This document shows positions 1 to 6,722 of a stretch of DNA of 11,749 nucleotides, piece by piece. How positions within the stretch are numbered: position 1 is the first letter of the stretch; each line of letters starts with the position of its first letter. The stretch lies in contig JAOZLK010000072.1 of assembly GCA_029934875.1 (NCBI GenBank), forward strand, positions 1-11,749, read 5' to 3'. The position numbers were made by a program, and so were the translations under genes. The notes under the pieces were generated by a model that did no database searches, was not told the DNA's origin, and worked only from the letters and a program-made list of their open reading frames with translations. The stretch comes from Bacteroidales bacterium. Its GTDB lineage: Bacteria; Bacteroidota; Bacteroidia; Bacteroidales; GCA-2748055.

Positions 1-182
1 CTAAAGCAGTGTCCCAGCTGGATGATAAGCTGAGGCTTCTGGATCCGGGTGATCCGGTCAAATATGACTTTGCTCTCTTCGGCCTGGATATTCGAGAAAT
101 TTTGATTTCTCCCCACCAGCTGGATAATAAATTGTGGGTGCATATTGACTCGTATTTCAGCTTTTCTTATATTTATTCCTGA
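1..182 (+). CDS. C-terminal end of a TIGR02757 (DUF2400) family protein, partial
   Basis: An open frame enters the window (first complete codon at base 3) and runs 59 codons to TGA at 180-182. The tail contains the stretch DPGDPVKYDFALFGLDIRE, which I recognise as the conserved C-terminal signature of the TIGR02757/DUF2400 family, a Bacteroidota-rich family of about 250 residues with no established function. Only the last fifth or so is visible, so nothing can be said about the rest of the protein or its start. The frame ends in a short hydrophobic and aromatic tail (SYFSFSYIYS). The family call rests on one motif, recalled rather than searched; the existence of a coding end here is more secure than the name. 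Confidence 0.6.
   Translation, partial: KAVSQLDDKLRLLDPGDPVKYDFALFGLDIREILISPHQLDNKLWVHIDSYFSFSYIYS
145..175 (+). promoter_or_regulatory. possible Bacteroidota-type promoter inside the end of the upstream gene
   Basis: TTG at 145-147 is followed after 20 bases by TATATTTA at 168-175. This matches the Bacteroidota primary sigma pattern TTG-N(about 19-21)-TAnnTTTG at 7 of 8 positions in the -7 box. Transcription would begin near 182, at the end of the preceding gene, and could serve the small ORF at 203 or the lipoprotein at 419. The final G of the -7 box is replaced by A, and the region is AT-rich, so a chance match is possible. Confidence 0.3.
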
Positions 183-202
183 AGAAGTAAAAGCATCAAA
201 TC

Positions 203-400
203 ATGTTTTACCTGGTAATTCAGAACCTCGGAAAGGAACGTTGTATTCACATGAGTAAGGATAATCTTTACAAGGAAGGGATGTCATTCAGTTGCACACC
301 CGACCTGGAATATGTTCCCAGGGAGCTGCTAAGAGAAATAGAAATAATTTGTAGTGAGGTTCCCGGTCCACCTATTATAGCGAGGGTGTATAGGGCTTGA
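203..400 (+). CDS. small hypothetical protein, doubtful
   Basis: A 65-codon ORF fills most of the 236-base gap between the TIGR02757-like gene and the lipoprotein gene. An internal ATG at 251 would give a 49-residue version and is preceded by GGAAAGG about 14 bases upstream, slightly too far for a normal ribosome binding site. The product has no signal peptide or membrane segment and matches no family I recognise. Its C-terminal half reads like a folded protein (charged and hydrophobic alternation, then PGPPIIARVYRA). Codon choice resembles the neighbours (CTG, CCC, GAG, GTT). It could be a real small protein, a relic of a longer gene, or chance. The ORF stops 18 bases before the next start. 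Confidence 0.3.
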   Translation: MFYLVIQNLGKERCIHMSKDNLYKEGMSFSCTPDLEYVPRELLREIEIICSEVPGPPIIARVYRA

Positions 401-418
401 TGCAAAAACTGATAACTC

Positions 419-1702
419 ATGAGAACCTTAACACTGCCCTTGGCCGGCTTACTACTGCTTACATTTATTACAGGCTGTACATCGGTTAAACGATTCAAAT
501 CGGCCGAATACAAGGGTGAGGATAACACACTTGTGGATATGGAATTGTTTGGAGCCAGCCTGGAGCAGTCTGGCCCGGATCAGCCTGGCCGGAATCTATG
601 GGATCTGAGTGCCAGCGCCCAAACCCGGCTGATTCAGATCCTGAACGAACGCTATCCGGAGAACGGGCAGTTCACAGGAGCGCTTAACCGGGAGTATATG
701 TTAGACGGCCCGGGTTCTATTGTGGACCTTACCGACAATAAGCTACGAATGGTATTCACAATTTCCAGGAAGAAGGACTATTCGGTCATCGGAAAAGGAG
801 GGAGCAGGTTTTCGCCGGCCGATCGGATCGAATCGCTTAAGTTCAGCCTGGCGATTCCGGAGGAATATAATCTTTCCTTCACGGGCTGGAACAGGTACCT
901 CACAGAATATGGCGAGATTGAGATTGCAGATATGAGCTTTTCAAGAAGCCTGGTGCTGAGTGGGGATTTCTCAAGTGAGTATGCAGATGCTGGCATTAAA
1001 AGCACTTCCGGACGAAGAGAAGACCAGGCTGTCAGATCACGGTACCTTAAACTAAATGGGAGTATCTCTCCCAAACAAATCCTTATGGAGGCGGAGGGGA
1101 CCCGGGAGATTGACCTTGCCGGAAATGTGCTGGCTGATGTTTCATTGACTTTTGAAGGCTTTCCCGAAAGGCTCACCCTCCCTGTTTATGTTCCAGGTGG
1201 GACAGGCTCTCCATATAATCTCACAGGACTTAACTTTGTTGATGTGTATGTTCCCCGCCTCAGAGACCTTCCCGATCCCCTTATGGCCACCCTTACCATG
1301 GAATATATTTACAGGCATGTGGAATCGGGTTGGAAGAGCTTCCAGGAATGGGATGACCGGGTGGCCTATTACAGTGGCAGAGTCAGCAAGCAAATTCAGC
1401 TTCTCAAAAAGGAAGACTATCTACCTCAGCTCTATTGCCTGGGAAGTGAATCTGAGGGAGAGGAGGCCATTAAGATCAGGTCATCATCAGGAGTGGTGTA
1501 CCCACTTCAGTTCATTGGATACCAGGAGGCAGGAAGGTTCCTGGAGTGGATACTGGATCAAGATCCAGAGCCAGGGCCAGTCGAGCAGGATCAGACACGG
1601 CAAATAGGAGTAGGACCTTATACCTTCATGTGGAATGGAGAAGTGCTCACGAGCCAAATGCTTTCATCCCTGGTGAGACTGAAAGTGATTCCGGTTTTTT
1701 GA
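419..1702 (+). CDS. uncharacterised lipoprotein, 427 residues
   Basis: The product begins with a lipoprotein signal: one Arg, a hydrophobic stretch at about residues 4-18, then the lipobox ITGC with the lipidated Cys at position 20. After removal of the signal it would be a periplasmic or outer-membrane lipoprotein of about 408 residues. The body has many alternating polar and hydrophobic stretches, for example around residues 120-260, suggesting a beta-rich fold. The C-terminal third is more mixed, with Trp- and Tyr-rich patches. I recognise no catalytic motif or named domain. The ATG at 419 is chosen because it gives the signal peptide directly. The gene ends 15 bases from the end of a convergent kinase fragment, with no visible hairpin between them. 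It may share a promoter with the doubtful small ORF before it. Function is unknown. Confidence 0.8.
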   Translation: MRTLTLPLAGLLLLTFITGCTSVKRFKSAEYKGEDNTLVDMELFGASLEQSGPDQPGRNLWDLSASAQTRLIQILNERYPENGQFTGALNREYMLDGPGSIVDLTDNKLRMVFTISRKKDYSVIGKGGSRFSPADRIESLKFSLAIPEEYNLSFTGWNRYLTEYGEIEIADMSFSRSLVLSGDFSSEYADAGIKSTSGRREDQAVRSRYLKLNGSISPKQILMEAEGTREIDLAGNVLADVSLTFEGFPERLTLPVYVPGGTGSPYNLTGLNFVDVYVPRLRDLPDPLMATLTMEYIYRHVESGWKSFQEWDDRVAYYSGRVSKQIQLLKKEDYLPQLYCLGSESEGEEAIKIRSSSGVVYPLQFIGYQEAGRFLEWILDQDPEPGPVEQDQTRQIGVGPYTFMWNGEVLTSQMLSSLVRLKVIPVF

Positions 1703-1717
1703 TGAAGTGGAGTGTCC

Positions 1718-2179
1718 CTAAATAACAATGGTGATCAGGACGCGGGAGCCTGTTTGCCCCGGCTCGGTATAAGCCAGGTCGAGGAGCTGGTAGTTGATTG
1801 AACATTCATGTTCCTTGTTGAATTCAAGAATATCCTGATCCAGGAGCTCCAGGCGGTTGCCGATTATCCGGCCCCTGTTATATTCCTGGTAACGAAGCAT
1901 GGCATTATCGGTGATCATGATCAGTATACCCAGGGTGGTCCGGTGAATGGAAATATCAATTTTCCCACCTTCAGAGTGCTGTGAGAGATTATTGAGAAAT
2001 GTATTTTCTACAAAGCTTTTGATGAGTGCTCCCGGAACCGGGATATGGGTGTCTGCCTGGGGATCAACACTGAAATCGTAGCTGAATTTTTCTTTGTCTT
2101 CTGAAGACTTAAGGCTCAGGTATTCCTTTGCAGATTGAATTTCACTCCCCAGGGTCCCGTATGAATTTTCAGTACTCAC
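1718..2179 (-). CDS. truncated, degenerate LytS-type histidine kinase C-terminal domain, probable pseudogene
   Basis: The 153-residue product aligns by eye with the end of the intact LytS-type kinase in this window: a GSEIQSAKEYLSLKSSEDKE-like helix, then an ATPase-like domain. There is no membrane region and no phospho-accepting His. The N box keeps F56-V-E-N59, but the usual A-x-K-H-G continues as T-F-L-N-N. The G1 motif DNGIG is D91-N-A-M. The glycine lid is replaced by G-N-R-L. ATP binding therefore looks lost. The start is a GTG at 2177-2179 with no ribosome binding site. Kinase-like codons continue about ten codons upstream of it before an in-frame TAA at 2210-2212, so the 5' end appears cut off. 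It lies 133 bases downstream of the aldo/keto reductase on the same strand. It is most likely a decayed remnant; an expressed ATPase-like domain with another role is the less likely alternative. Confidence 0.55.
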   Translation of the reverse strand: MSTENSYGTLGSEIQSAKEYLSLKSSEDKEKFSYDFSVDPQADTHIPVPGALIKSFVENTFLNNLSQHSEGGKIDISIHRTTLGILIMITDNAMLRYQEYNRGRIIGNRLELLDQDILEFNKEHECSINYQLLDLAYTEPGQTGSRVLITIVI

Positions 2180-2261
2180 TATTGCAGATTTGAGACTGCT
2201 AAATAGAGATTAATCCTATAATATAAAAGGGGAAGACGGGGCTACTGTATGAAGCAGCTCT

Positions 2262-2282
2262 CCTGGAGTGCGAATGTCCAGG
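2262..2282 (-). terminator. small hairpin downstream of the aldo/keto reductase
   Basis: CCTGGA (2262-2267) and TCCAGG (2277-2282) are perfect inverted repeats around a 9-base loop, 30 bases past the stop of the aldo/keto reductase on the minus strand. There is no T-run after it, so it is not a classical intrinsic terminator. It could protect the 3' end of the mRNA or be chance. It is the only notable structure in the 133-base gap between the reductase and the kinase fragment. Confidence 0.25.
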
Positions 2283-2312
2283 CTTATTACGTGGAAGGAA
2301 ATCCGATGAGCC

Positions 2313-3287
2313 CTATTTACCGCCGTACCAGAAGCCCCTGTTCCATGCATGCTCCCTTAATCTGACAAGTGCTTCCTTATCAAGTTCAGGAAGGTCGGAT
2401 ACCTTTGCATTCTGAAGGGCCTGCTGCCTGTTCCGGATCCCGGGGATTACCGTAGAAACCGTTTTGGGTGAAAGGGTAAACTTCAGAGCCAGTTCAGGCA
2501 TGGAGTATGAGCTTTCCTGGAATTCTTCGGCGATTTTACGGGTTCGTTCCACGCCCCGTCCAAGTCGATCACCTGCATAATAGTTACGCCTGAAATCGCC
2601 CAGGGGAAAAGTCTCATCGCCCTTATACTTACCGGTCAGTACACCCTCATCGAAGGCAACCCTTACGATGACCCCGGTTCCGCATTCCCCTGCTACAGGC
2701 AGGATCTGGGCAGCGGGTTCCTGTTCAAAGATGTTGTAAATTACCTGTACAACATCGACCAGTCCCTCGCGCATAAGCTGGATCACACAGTTCTGATCAT
2801 GCTCGGGAGTTGAGATTCCCACCTGCTTGATAAGGCCCTCAGCTTTTATTTTTTGCAAAATCTCCAGGGCCGCTGGTTGGTCATTCCAGGCGCGGGTCCA
2901 TGTATGGAGCAGTAGCACATCCAGGCTGTCGGTCTGAAGATTTTTTAAGCGTTGTTCAATATTTTCTCGCAGGTATTTTTCAGGGTACCTCTCATTAATA
3001 TCGCACCATGGTGAGGGAGGCCATTTCCCGGGAGCGGGTGGAGTCTTGGTACACACCCTTACCGATTCGGACCGGGATTTAAGAAACTCCCCGATGATGC
3101 GTTCCGATTTACCATCACCATATCCGGCAGCTGTATCAATAAAGGTCACTCCCCTGTCAAGGGCAGTCTCTAATGCTTCAATGGAGTCTGATTCCTTTTG
3201 AGCTCCCCAGCTTCCCCCGATGGCCCAGGCTCCGAATCCAATCTCGGAGACTTCGGGTCCGTTTTTTCCTAATTTGCGATATTTCAT
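2313..3287 (-). CDS. aldo/keto reductase family oxidoreductase
   Basis: A 324-residue protein of normal length for a single-domain NAD(P)H-dependent aldo/keto reductase, a cytoplasmic (alpha/beta)8 barrel that reduces aldehydes and ketones or oxidises alcohols. The N terminus M-K-Y-R-x-L-G-x-x-G-P-x-V-S-x-I-G-F-G is typical. The catalytic tetrad is visible: D51 and Y56 in FIDTAAGYGDGKSE, K81 in VCTKTPP, and H128 in DVLLLHTW. The cofactor region near the C terminus (TVSTVIPGIRN, around residues 278-290) is also present. A Pro- and Trp-rich stretch just after K81 (residues 83-94) is slightly unusual and may shape the substrate pocket. There is no signal peptide. Start ATG is at 3285-3287, divergent from the SGNH hydrolase gene 98 bases away. 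The substrate cannot be told from sequence. Confidence 0.95.
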   Translation of the reverse strand: MKYRKLGKNGPEVSEIGFGAWAIGGSWGAQKESDSIEALETALDRGVTFIDTAAGYGDGKSERIIGEFLKSRSESVRVCTKTPPAPGKWPPSPWCDINERYPEKYLRENIEQRLKNLQTDSLDVLLLHTWTRAWNDQPAALEILQKIKAEGLIKQVGISTPEHDQNCVIQLMREGLVDVVQVIYNIFEQEPAAQILPVAGECGTGVIVRVAFDEGVLTGKYKGDETFPLGDFRRNYYAGDRLGRGVERTRKIAEEFQESSYSMPELALKFTLSPKTVSTVIPGIRNRQQALQNAKVSDLPELDKEALVRLREHAWNRGFWYGGK

Positions 3288-3385
3288 GATGTATGAAGAT
3301 AATATTTTGGAGGCGATTCTTTTAGAATTAGTACCTTTATTTCATTAGTAATTATTGATTTGTACCTGAGTACTCCTTATAAAAT
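3288..3385. promoter_or_regulatory. divergent intergenic region with a repeated ATTAGTA element
   Basis: These 98 AT-rich bases must hold the promoters of the divergent aldo/keto reductase and SGNH hydrolase genes. ATTAGTA occurs twice as a direct repeat, at 3327-3333 and 3344-3350, 17 bases apart start to start. TACCTTTA at 3332-3339 matches the Bacteroidota -7 box TAnnTTTG at 7 of 8 positions in the direction of the hydrolase, without a clear -33 element. No good match is seen on the minus strand. The repeat may be an operator or simply AT-rich chance. Confidence 0.3.
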
Positions 3386-4168
3386 ATGAAAAATCTGAAC
3401 AAGACCCCAGACCAGATTTCAAGAAGAAACTTTTTTCGTAACGCAGGTATTGGTACGGCTGCTGTAGCTGGCTTACCCCTCCTGGCCACTTCCTGTTCGG
3501 GATCAGCCATAACTGCAAAAATTGGTAATTTTTTTTCCCAGGGGGATGTGGTCCTCTTCCAGGGAGACTCCATCACCGATGCGGGTCGGGATAAGGTGAA
3601 TGAACTTCCCAATAGCGGTCGCTCGTTTGGTGGTGGATACGCCTTCCTTCTTGCTTCATGGCTGCTTGAAGAGCTGGCTCAGAAGGAACTGACCATCTAC
3701 AACCGGGGGATCAGTGGGAACAAGGTCTGCCAGTTGGACGAAAGATGGGACAAGGATTGTCTTTTGTTGAAGCCGAACGTGCTTAGTATTCTCATCGGGG
3801 TTAACGATTACTGGCACATGCGCAATGGGAAATATGATGGCACTCCCGAAATTTATGAAAATGATTACCGTGCCCTTCTTAAGCGTACCAGGGATCAATA
3901 TCCTGACATCAAACTGGTTATTTGTCAGCCTTTCATCCTCACTGATACCAAAGCGGTTGATGAATCATGGGTAGAACCTTTTCGGCCATACCAGGAAATA
4001 TCTCAGAAGCTATGCCAGGAGTTTGATGCCACCTGGGTTCCCTTCCAGGAGGCCTTTACAGAAGCCATTCAGATTGCTCACCCCACCTACTGGGCCAACG
4101 ACGGCGTACATCCTTCAATGGCGGGTGCCCAGCTAATGGCCAGAACCTGGCTGAAAGCCCTGGCTTAG
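3386..4168 (+). CDS. SGNH/GDSL-family hydrolase with a Tat-type signal
   Basis: A 260-residue extracytoplasmic esterase/lipase-like hydrolase. The N terminus carries a twin-arginine motif (S-R-R-N-F-F, residues 12-17) followed by a hydrophobic segment. That segment ends in LLATSC with Cys at 37, so the mature protein may be lipidated. All SGNH blocks are visible: the nucleophile S62 in FQGDSITDAG, the oxyanion glycine in NRGISGN (about 106-112), N140 in IGVND, and D239/H242 in NDGVHPS. Members of this family remove acyl or acetyl groups from carbohydrates or lipids. Many in Bacteroidota act as carbohydrate esterases, but the substrate here is not determinable. The gene is divergent from the aldo/keto reductase and converges on the nitronate monooxygenase homologue, leaving 26 bases between the stops with no hairpin. 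Confidence 0.93.
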   Translation: MKNLNKTPDQISRRNFFRNAGIGTAAVAGLPLLATSCSGSAITAKIGNFFSQGDVVLFQGDSITDAGRDKVNELPNSGRSFGGGYAFLLASWLLEELAQKELTIYNRGISGNKVCQLDERWDKDCLLLKPNVLSILIGVNDYWHMRNGKYDGTPEIYENDYRALLKRTRDQYPDIKLVICQPFILTDTKAVDESWVEPFRPYQEISQKLCQEFDATWVPFQEAFTEAIQIAHPTYWANDGVHPSMAGAQLMARTWLKALA

Positions 4169-4194
4169 GAGGTTATTTACAAAGGATTAGGAGA

Positions 4195-5262
4195 TCAGGT
4201 AGCCTGCTTATATTCTGCCTGTAATTCGTTGAACACCTTTTCGACAGTGGTGATTTCTTTAACCCTGCCTGCATTAGAGCCCACAAATGCAAATCCGTCT
4301 TTCAGGTTGCCTTTGAATGCGGCCAGTAATGCTTCAGATATACAATAGAGTGTGGTTTTGGGATTACAGGAGCGGATGCAATTGTGCTTGCACACCTTGG
4401 GTCTTCTGCTCCCGTCTTTTGCTTCCTGCAGAAAGCGGTTGAAGATACTGCGGCCGGGCATCCCCACGGGACTTTTTATGATCTGGATGTCCTCTTCGGA
4501 AGCATTCACCACAGCCTGCTTGAATTCAATTGAAGCGTCGCACTCCTCAGTAGCCACAAAGCGGGTACCCAGCTGAACACCCGTGGCACCCCGCTTCATA
4601 ATCTCGAGGATATCGGCACCGGTATATATTCCACCTGCGGCGATGACAGGTATTTCCTTATTGAATTTATCTTTGATCTCCTGAGCTACCTTAAGCACCT
4701 CATCCACAAGGTTTTCAAGCTTATTCCCAATATCCTGCAGGGCATCTGCTTTGAATCCGAGGTGACCTCCCGCTTTGGGGCCTTCCACCACAAAGGCATC
4801 AGGCAGGTAATTATAATTTTGTTGCCACTTTTGCGCGATGATATTGGCAGCCCTTCCGGAAGAGACAATGGGGACAAGTTTTGTCTTGGCACCGTCCACC
4901 AAATATTTGGGCAGGTCAAGGGGGAGGCCGGCACCGGAAAATATGATATCGATCTTCTCTTCAATGGAGGTACGGACCATATCCGAGAAGTTGGTGAGTA
5001 CTGACATAATGTTTACACCCAGCACCCCGGGGGTAAGATCACGTGCTTTTCGGATCTCCTCACGTATTGCATCAATGTTGCTTTTCTTATATCCCTCTCC
5101 GCTCTGTTTCCCGGTAAGGCCGATCCCTACTGTGGCGATGATTCCAACCCCACCCATGTTCGCAACCGCTGAAGCTAAACTGGAAAGTGATATTCCAATG
5201 CCCATGCCACCCTGGATGATTGGCACCTTAATATTCAATTCCCCTATTCTTAAAGGCTTCAT
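4195..5262 (-). CDS. nitronate monooxygenase / 2-nitropropane dioxygenase family flavoprotein
   Basis: A 355-residue FMN-dependent TIM-barrel protein of the nitronate monooxygenase family, cytoplasmic, without a signal peptide. Visible features are the N-terminal substrate/FMN loop PIIQGGMGIGIS (residues 14-25), the catalytic His in EGPKAGGHLGF (H167), and the FMN phosphate-binding stretches IPVIAAGGIYTG (204-215) and GATGVQLGTRF (225-235). The family oxidises alkyl nitronates and overlaps with FabK-type enoyl-ACP reductases, so either activity or another flavin oxidation is possible. The C-terminal part carries four cysteines, C291, C295, C299 and C307 (C-x3-C-x3-C-x7-C), which could bind a metal or iron-sulfur centre. 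I recall similar cysteines in other Bacteroidota/Clostridia members, so this is probably a subfamily trait. Divergent from the MFS gene; ATG at 5260-5262. Confidence 0.9.
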   Translation of the reverse strand: MKPLRIGELNIKVPIIQGGMGIGISLSSLASAVANMGGVGIIATVGIGLTGKQSGEGYKKSNIDAIREEIRKARDLTPGVLGVNIMSVLTNFSDMVRTSIEEKIDIIFSGAGLPLDLPKYLVDGAKTKLVPIVSSGRAANIIAQKWQQNYNYLPDAFVVEGPKAGGHLGFKADALQDIGNKLENLVDEVLKVAQEIKDKFNKEIPVIAAGGIYTGADILEIMKRGATGVQLGTRFVATEECDASIEFKQAVVNASEEDIQIIKSPVGMPGRSIFNRFLQEAKDGSRRPKVCKHNCIRSCNPKTTLYCISEALLAAFKGNLKDGFAFVGSNAGRVKEITTVEKVFNELQAEYKQAT

Positions 5263-5270
5263 ATAAAATC

Positions 5271-5283
5271 AATTAGTCTAATT
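5271..5283. promoter_or_regulatory. perfect 13-base palindrome upstream of the nitronate monooxygenase homologue, possible operator
   Basis: AATTAG-T-CTAATT is a perfect inverted repeat with a one-base centre, lying 8 bases upstream of the start codon of the minus-strand flavoprotein gene. On the minus strand TAATTTTA (5293-5300) is a 7-of-8 match to the Bacteroidota -7 box just upstream. The palindrome would then fall in the first transcribed bases, a position where a repressor could block the gene. AT-rich palindromes occur by chance, and no regulator gene lies next to it. Confidence 0.3.
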
Positions 5284-5354
5284 AAACGGCGGTAAAATTA
5301 GGCTTTTAATCAAGGCCCCCTACCATGGTCTGCTACTTTATAATCTATATAAAC

Positions 5355-5362
5355 TATCTTTG
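5355..5362 (+). promoter_or_regulatory. Bacteroidota -7 promoter element of the MFS-kinase-regulator operon
   Basis: TATCTTTG is a full match to the Bacteroidota primary sigma factor -7 consensus TAnnTTTG. It lies 28 bases before the ATG at 5391, giving an expected transcription start near 5369 and a leader of about 20 bases. No clear TTG-type -33 element is seen at the usual distance, so the promoter may be weak or need an activator. It is the best promoter match I found in the window and faces the three-gene operon. Confidence 0.5.
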
Positions 5363-5390
5363 ATATATACCATGATCGCGATTGTTAAGA

Positions 5391-6722
5391 ATGAAGCAAA
5401 ACAGTAACAGACCCTTTCCTCCTTCCCGGCTCCCCTTCTTTTACGGGTGGATCATCCTGGCCGCAGGTACCATCGGGATTCTGATGAGTATCCCTGGTCA
5501 GACCATGGGGGTGTCTGTATTTACAGAGAATCTGCTGAGGGATCTGGATATTGACCGAAACAATCTGAGCCTTGCTTACCTGGTGGGTACCATGATCTCG
5601 GGATTACTCATCACCAAAGCTGGAAAACTTTACGATCGTTATGGTGCCAGGGTGATGGCTTTTGCCTCCGGTGTTTTGCTGGGCATGGTACTGCTTTACC
5701 TTACCAGGGTGGATGTGGTGGCAAGGGCCCTTGTGGGAGTCGGATTCAAATCTCCTGTCCTGATCACTTTTGTTTTGCTGGCCATCGGCTTTTTCGGAAT
5801 CCGCTTTTTCGGACAGGGCATGATGACCATGGTATCCAGAAACATGGTAATGAAGTGGTTCAATAAGCGAAGGGGGATGGCCAATGCAGTACTGGGGATT
5901 TTCACGGCACTTGGCTTTGCCATTGCTCCCCAAATACTGAACCAGGTCATCGAACGGCTCGAGTGGAGGGGAGCATGGATTTTTCTGGCCATACTGGTGG
6001 GGCTTATATTCGCCCTCTTTGTTCTGCTCATTTACCGTGACAACCCTGAAGATTGCGGCTTAGAACCTGATGGGAAGATGAAGACAAGAAGGAGGAAAAG
6101 TCGCCCGCCCAGTCTTCCCGACAAGGATTATACCCTGAAGGAGGCTCACCGGACCCTGGCCTTCTGGGCCTTTACCCTCGGCCTTGGCCTTTCGGCCCTC
6201 TACATTAGCGGGCTTACTTTCCATATTGTATCCGTATTTGAAACTTCGGGGATGACCAAGGAGATGGGACTGGGGATCTTTGTTCCCACATCGGTCATTG
6301 CAGTTCTTTTGCAGTTTGGCGCCAGTAACGCCAGTGATTATATGCGGCTCAAATATCTGCTGATTCTTTTTGCATTGGGAGTGCTTATCACAACCACAGG
6401 CCTGATCTCACTTGGCGAAATGCAGGTTTCTTACTGGCTGATTATCATAGGAAACGGGATTGTATGGGGACTTTACTCGGTATTAATCGGGGTCACCTGG
6501 CCCCGGTTCTACGGATTGAAAAACCTGGGAGCCATTTCCGGATCATCCCTGAGTTTTACGGTCATTGGATCGGCACTGGGACCCTATATGTTCAGTCTCT
6601 CTCTTGAGTGGACCGGCAGCTATGATCTGGTAGGCTGGTTCTGCCTGGGCATTGCAGCCTTTCTTTTTATCCTTGCTTTCAAAGCTGACAATCCTAACGA
6701 GAATGAGAAGAAGCAGCTATGA
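5391..6722 (+). CDS. MFS transporter
   Basis: A 443-residue inner-membrane major facilitator with about twelve predicted membrane helices; the first is near residues 15-36. The MFS signature G-K-L-Y-D-R-Y-G-A-R (78-87) follows helix 2, and a charged central cytoplasmic loop (K-M-K-T-R-R-R-K, about residues 228-235) separates the halves. The opening FFYGWIILAAG and overall pattern resemble the oxalate/formate antiporter and monocarboxylate branches, which suggests a small organic acid, but the substrate is not readable. I chose ATG at 5391 over the TTG three codons upstream because it is a normal start followed by a basic N terminus. The 3' end overlaps the sensor kinase by 20 bases, so the transporter and the two-component pair are probably cotranscribed and translationally coupled. 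Confidence 0.93.
   Translation: MKQNSNRPFPPSRLPFFYGWIILAAGTIGILMSIPGQTMGVSVFTENLLRDLDIDRNNLSLAYLVGTMISGLLITKAGKLYDRYGARVMAFASGVLLGMVLLYLTRVDVVARALVGVGFKSPVLITFVLLAIGFFGIRFFGQGMMTMVSRNMVMKWFNKRRGMANAVLGIFTALGFAIAPQILNQVIERLEWRGAWIFLAILVGLIFALFVLLIYRDNPEDCGLEPDGKMKTRRRKSRPPSLPDKDYTLKEAHRTLAFWAFTLGLGLSALYISGLTFHIVSVFETSGMTKEMGLGIFVPTSVIAVLLQFGASNASDYMRLKYLLILFALGVLITTTGLISLGEMQVSYWLIIIGNGIVWGLYSVLIGVTWPRFYGLKNLGAISGSSLSFTVIGSALGPYMFSLSLEWTGSYDLVGWFCLGIAAFLFILAFKADNPNENEKKQL

Noticed and set aside
778..1393. Antisense open frames within the lipoprotein gene
   Set aside because: Their composition looks like out-of-frame translation (rich in Ser, Arg, Pro), and they have no signal, motif or upstream promoter.
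1553..1568. Perfect inverted repeat CTGGATC-AA-GATCCAG
   Set aside because: It lies inside the lipoprotein coding sequence, encodes an ordinary D-Q-D-P stretch, and has no T-run or gene boundary nearby; it is likely a chance result of codon choice.
4169..4194. Search for a terminator between the convergent SGNH hydrolase and nitronate monooxygenase genes
   Set aside because: The 26 bases contain no inverted repeat or T-run that could support one.
4686..5266. Overlapping open frames on both strands inside the nitronate monooxygenase gene
   Set aside because: The minus-strand gene carries full family motifs; the alternatives have no recognisable features.
5382..5390. TTG start three codons upstream of the MFS ATG
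   Set aside because: It adds only M-L-R and uses a rare start, while ATG at 5391 is well placed relative to the promoter.
6652..6702. TTG-initiated N-terminal extension of the sensor kinase
   Set aside because: It would overlap the transporter by 71 bases and add 17 residues before the membrane helix; ATG at 6703 gives a standard short N terminus.
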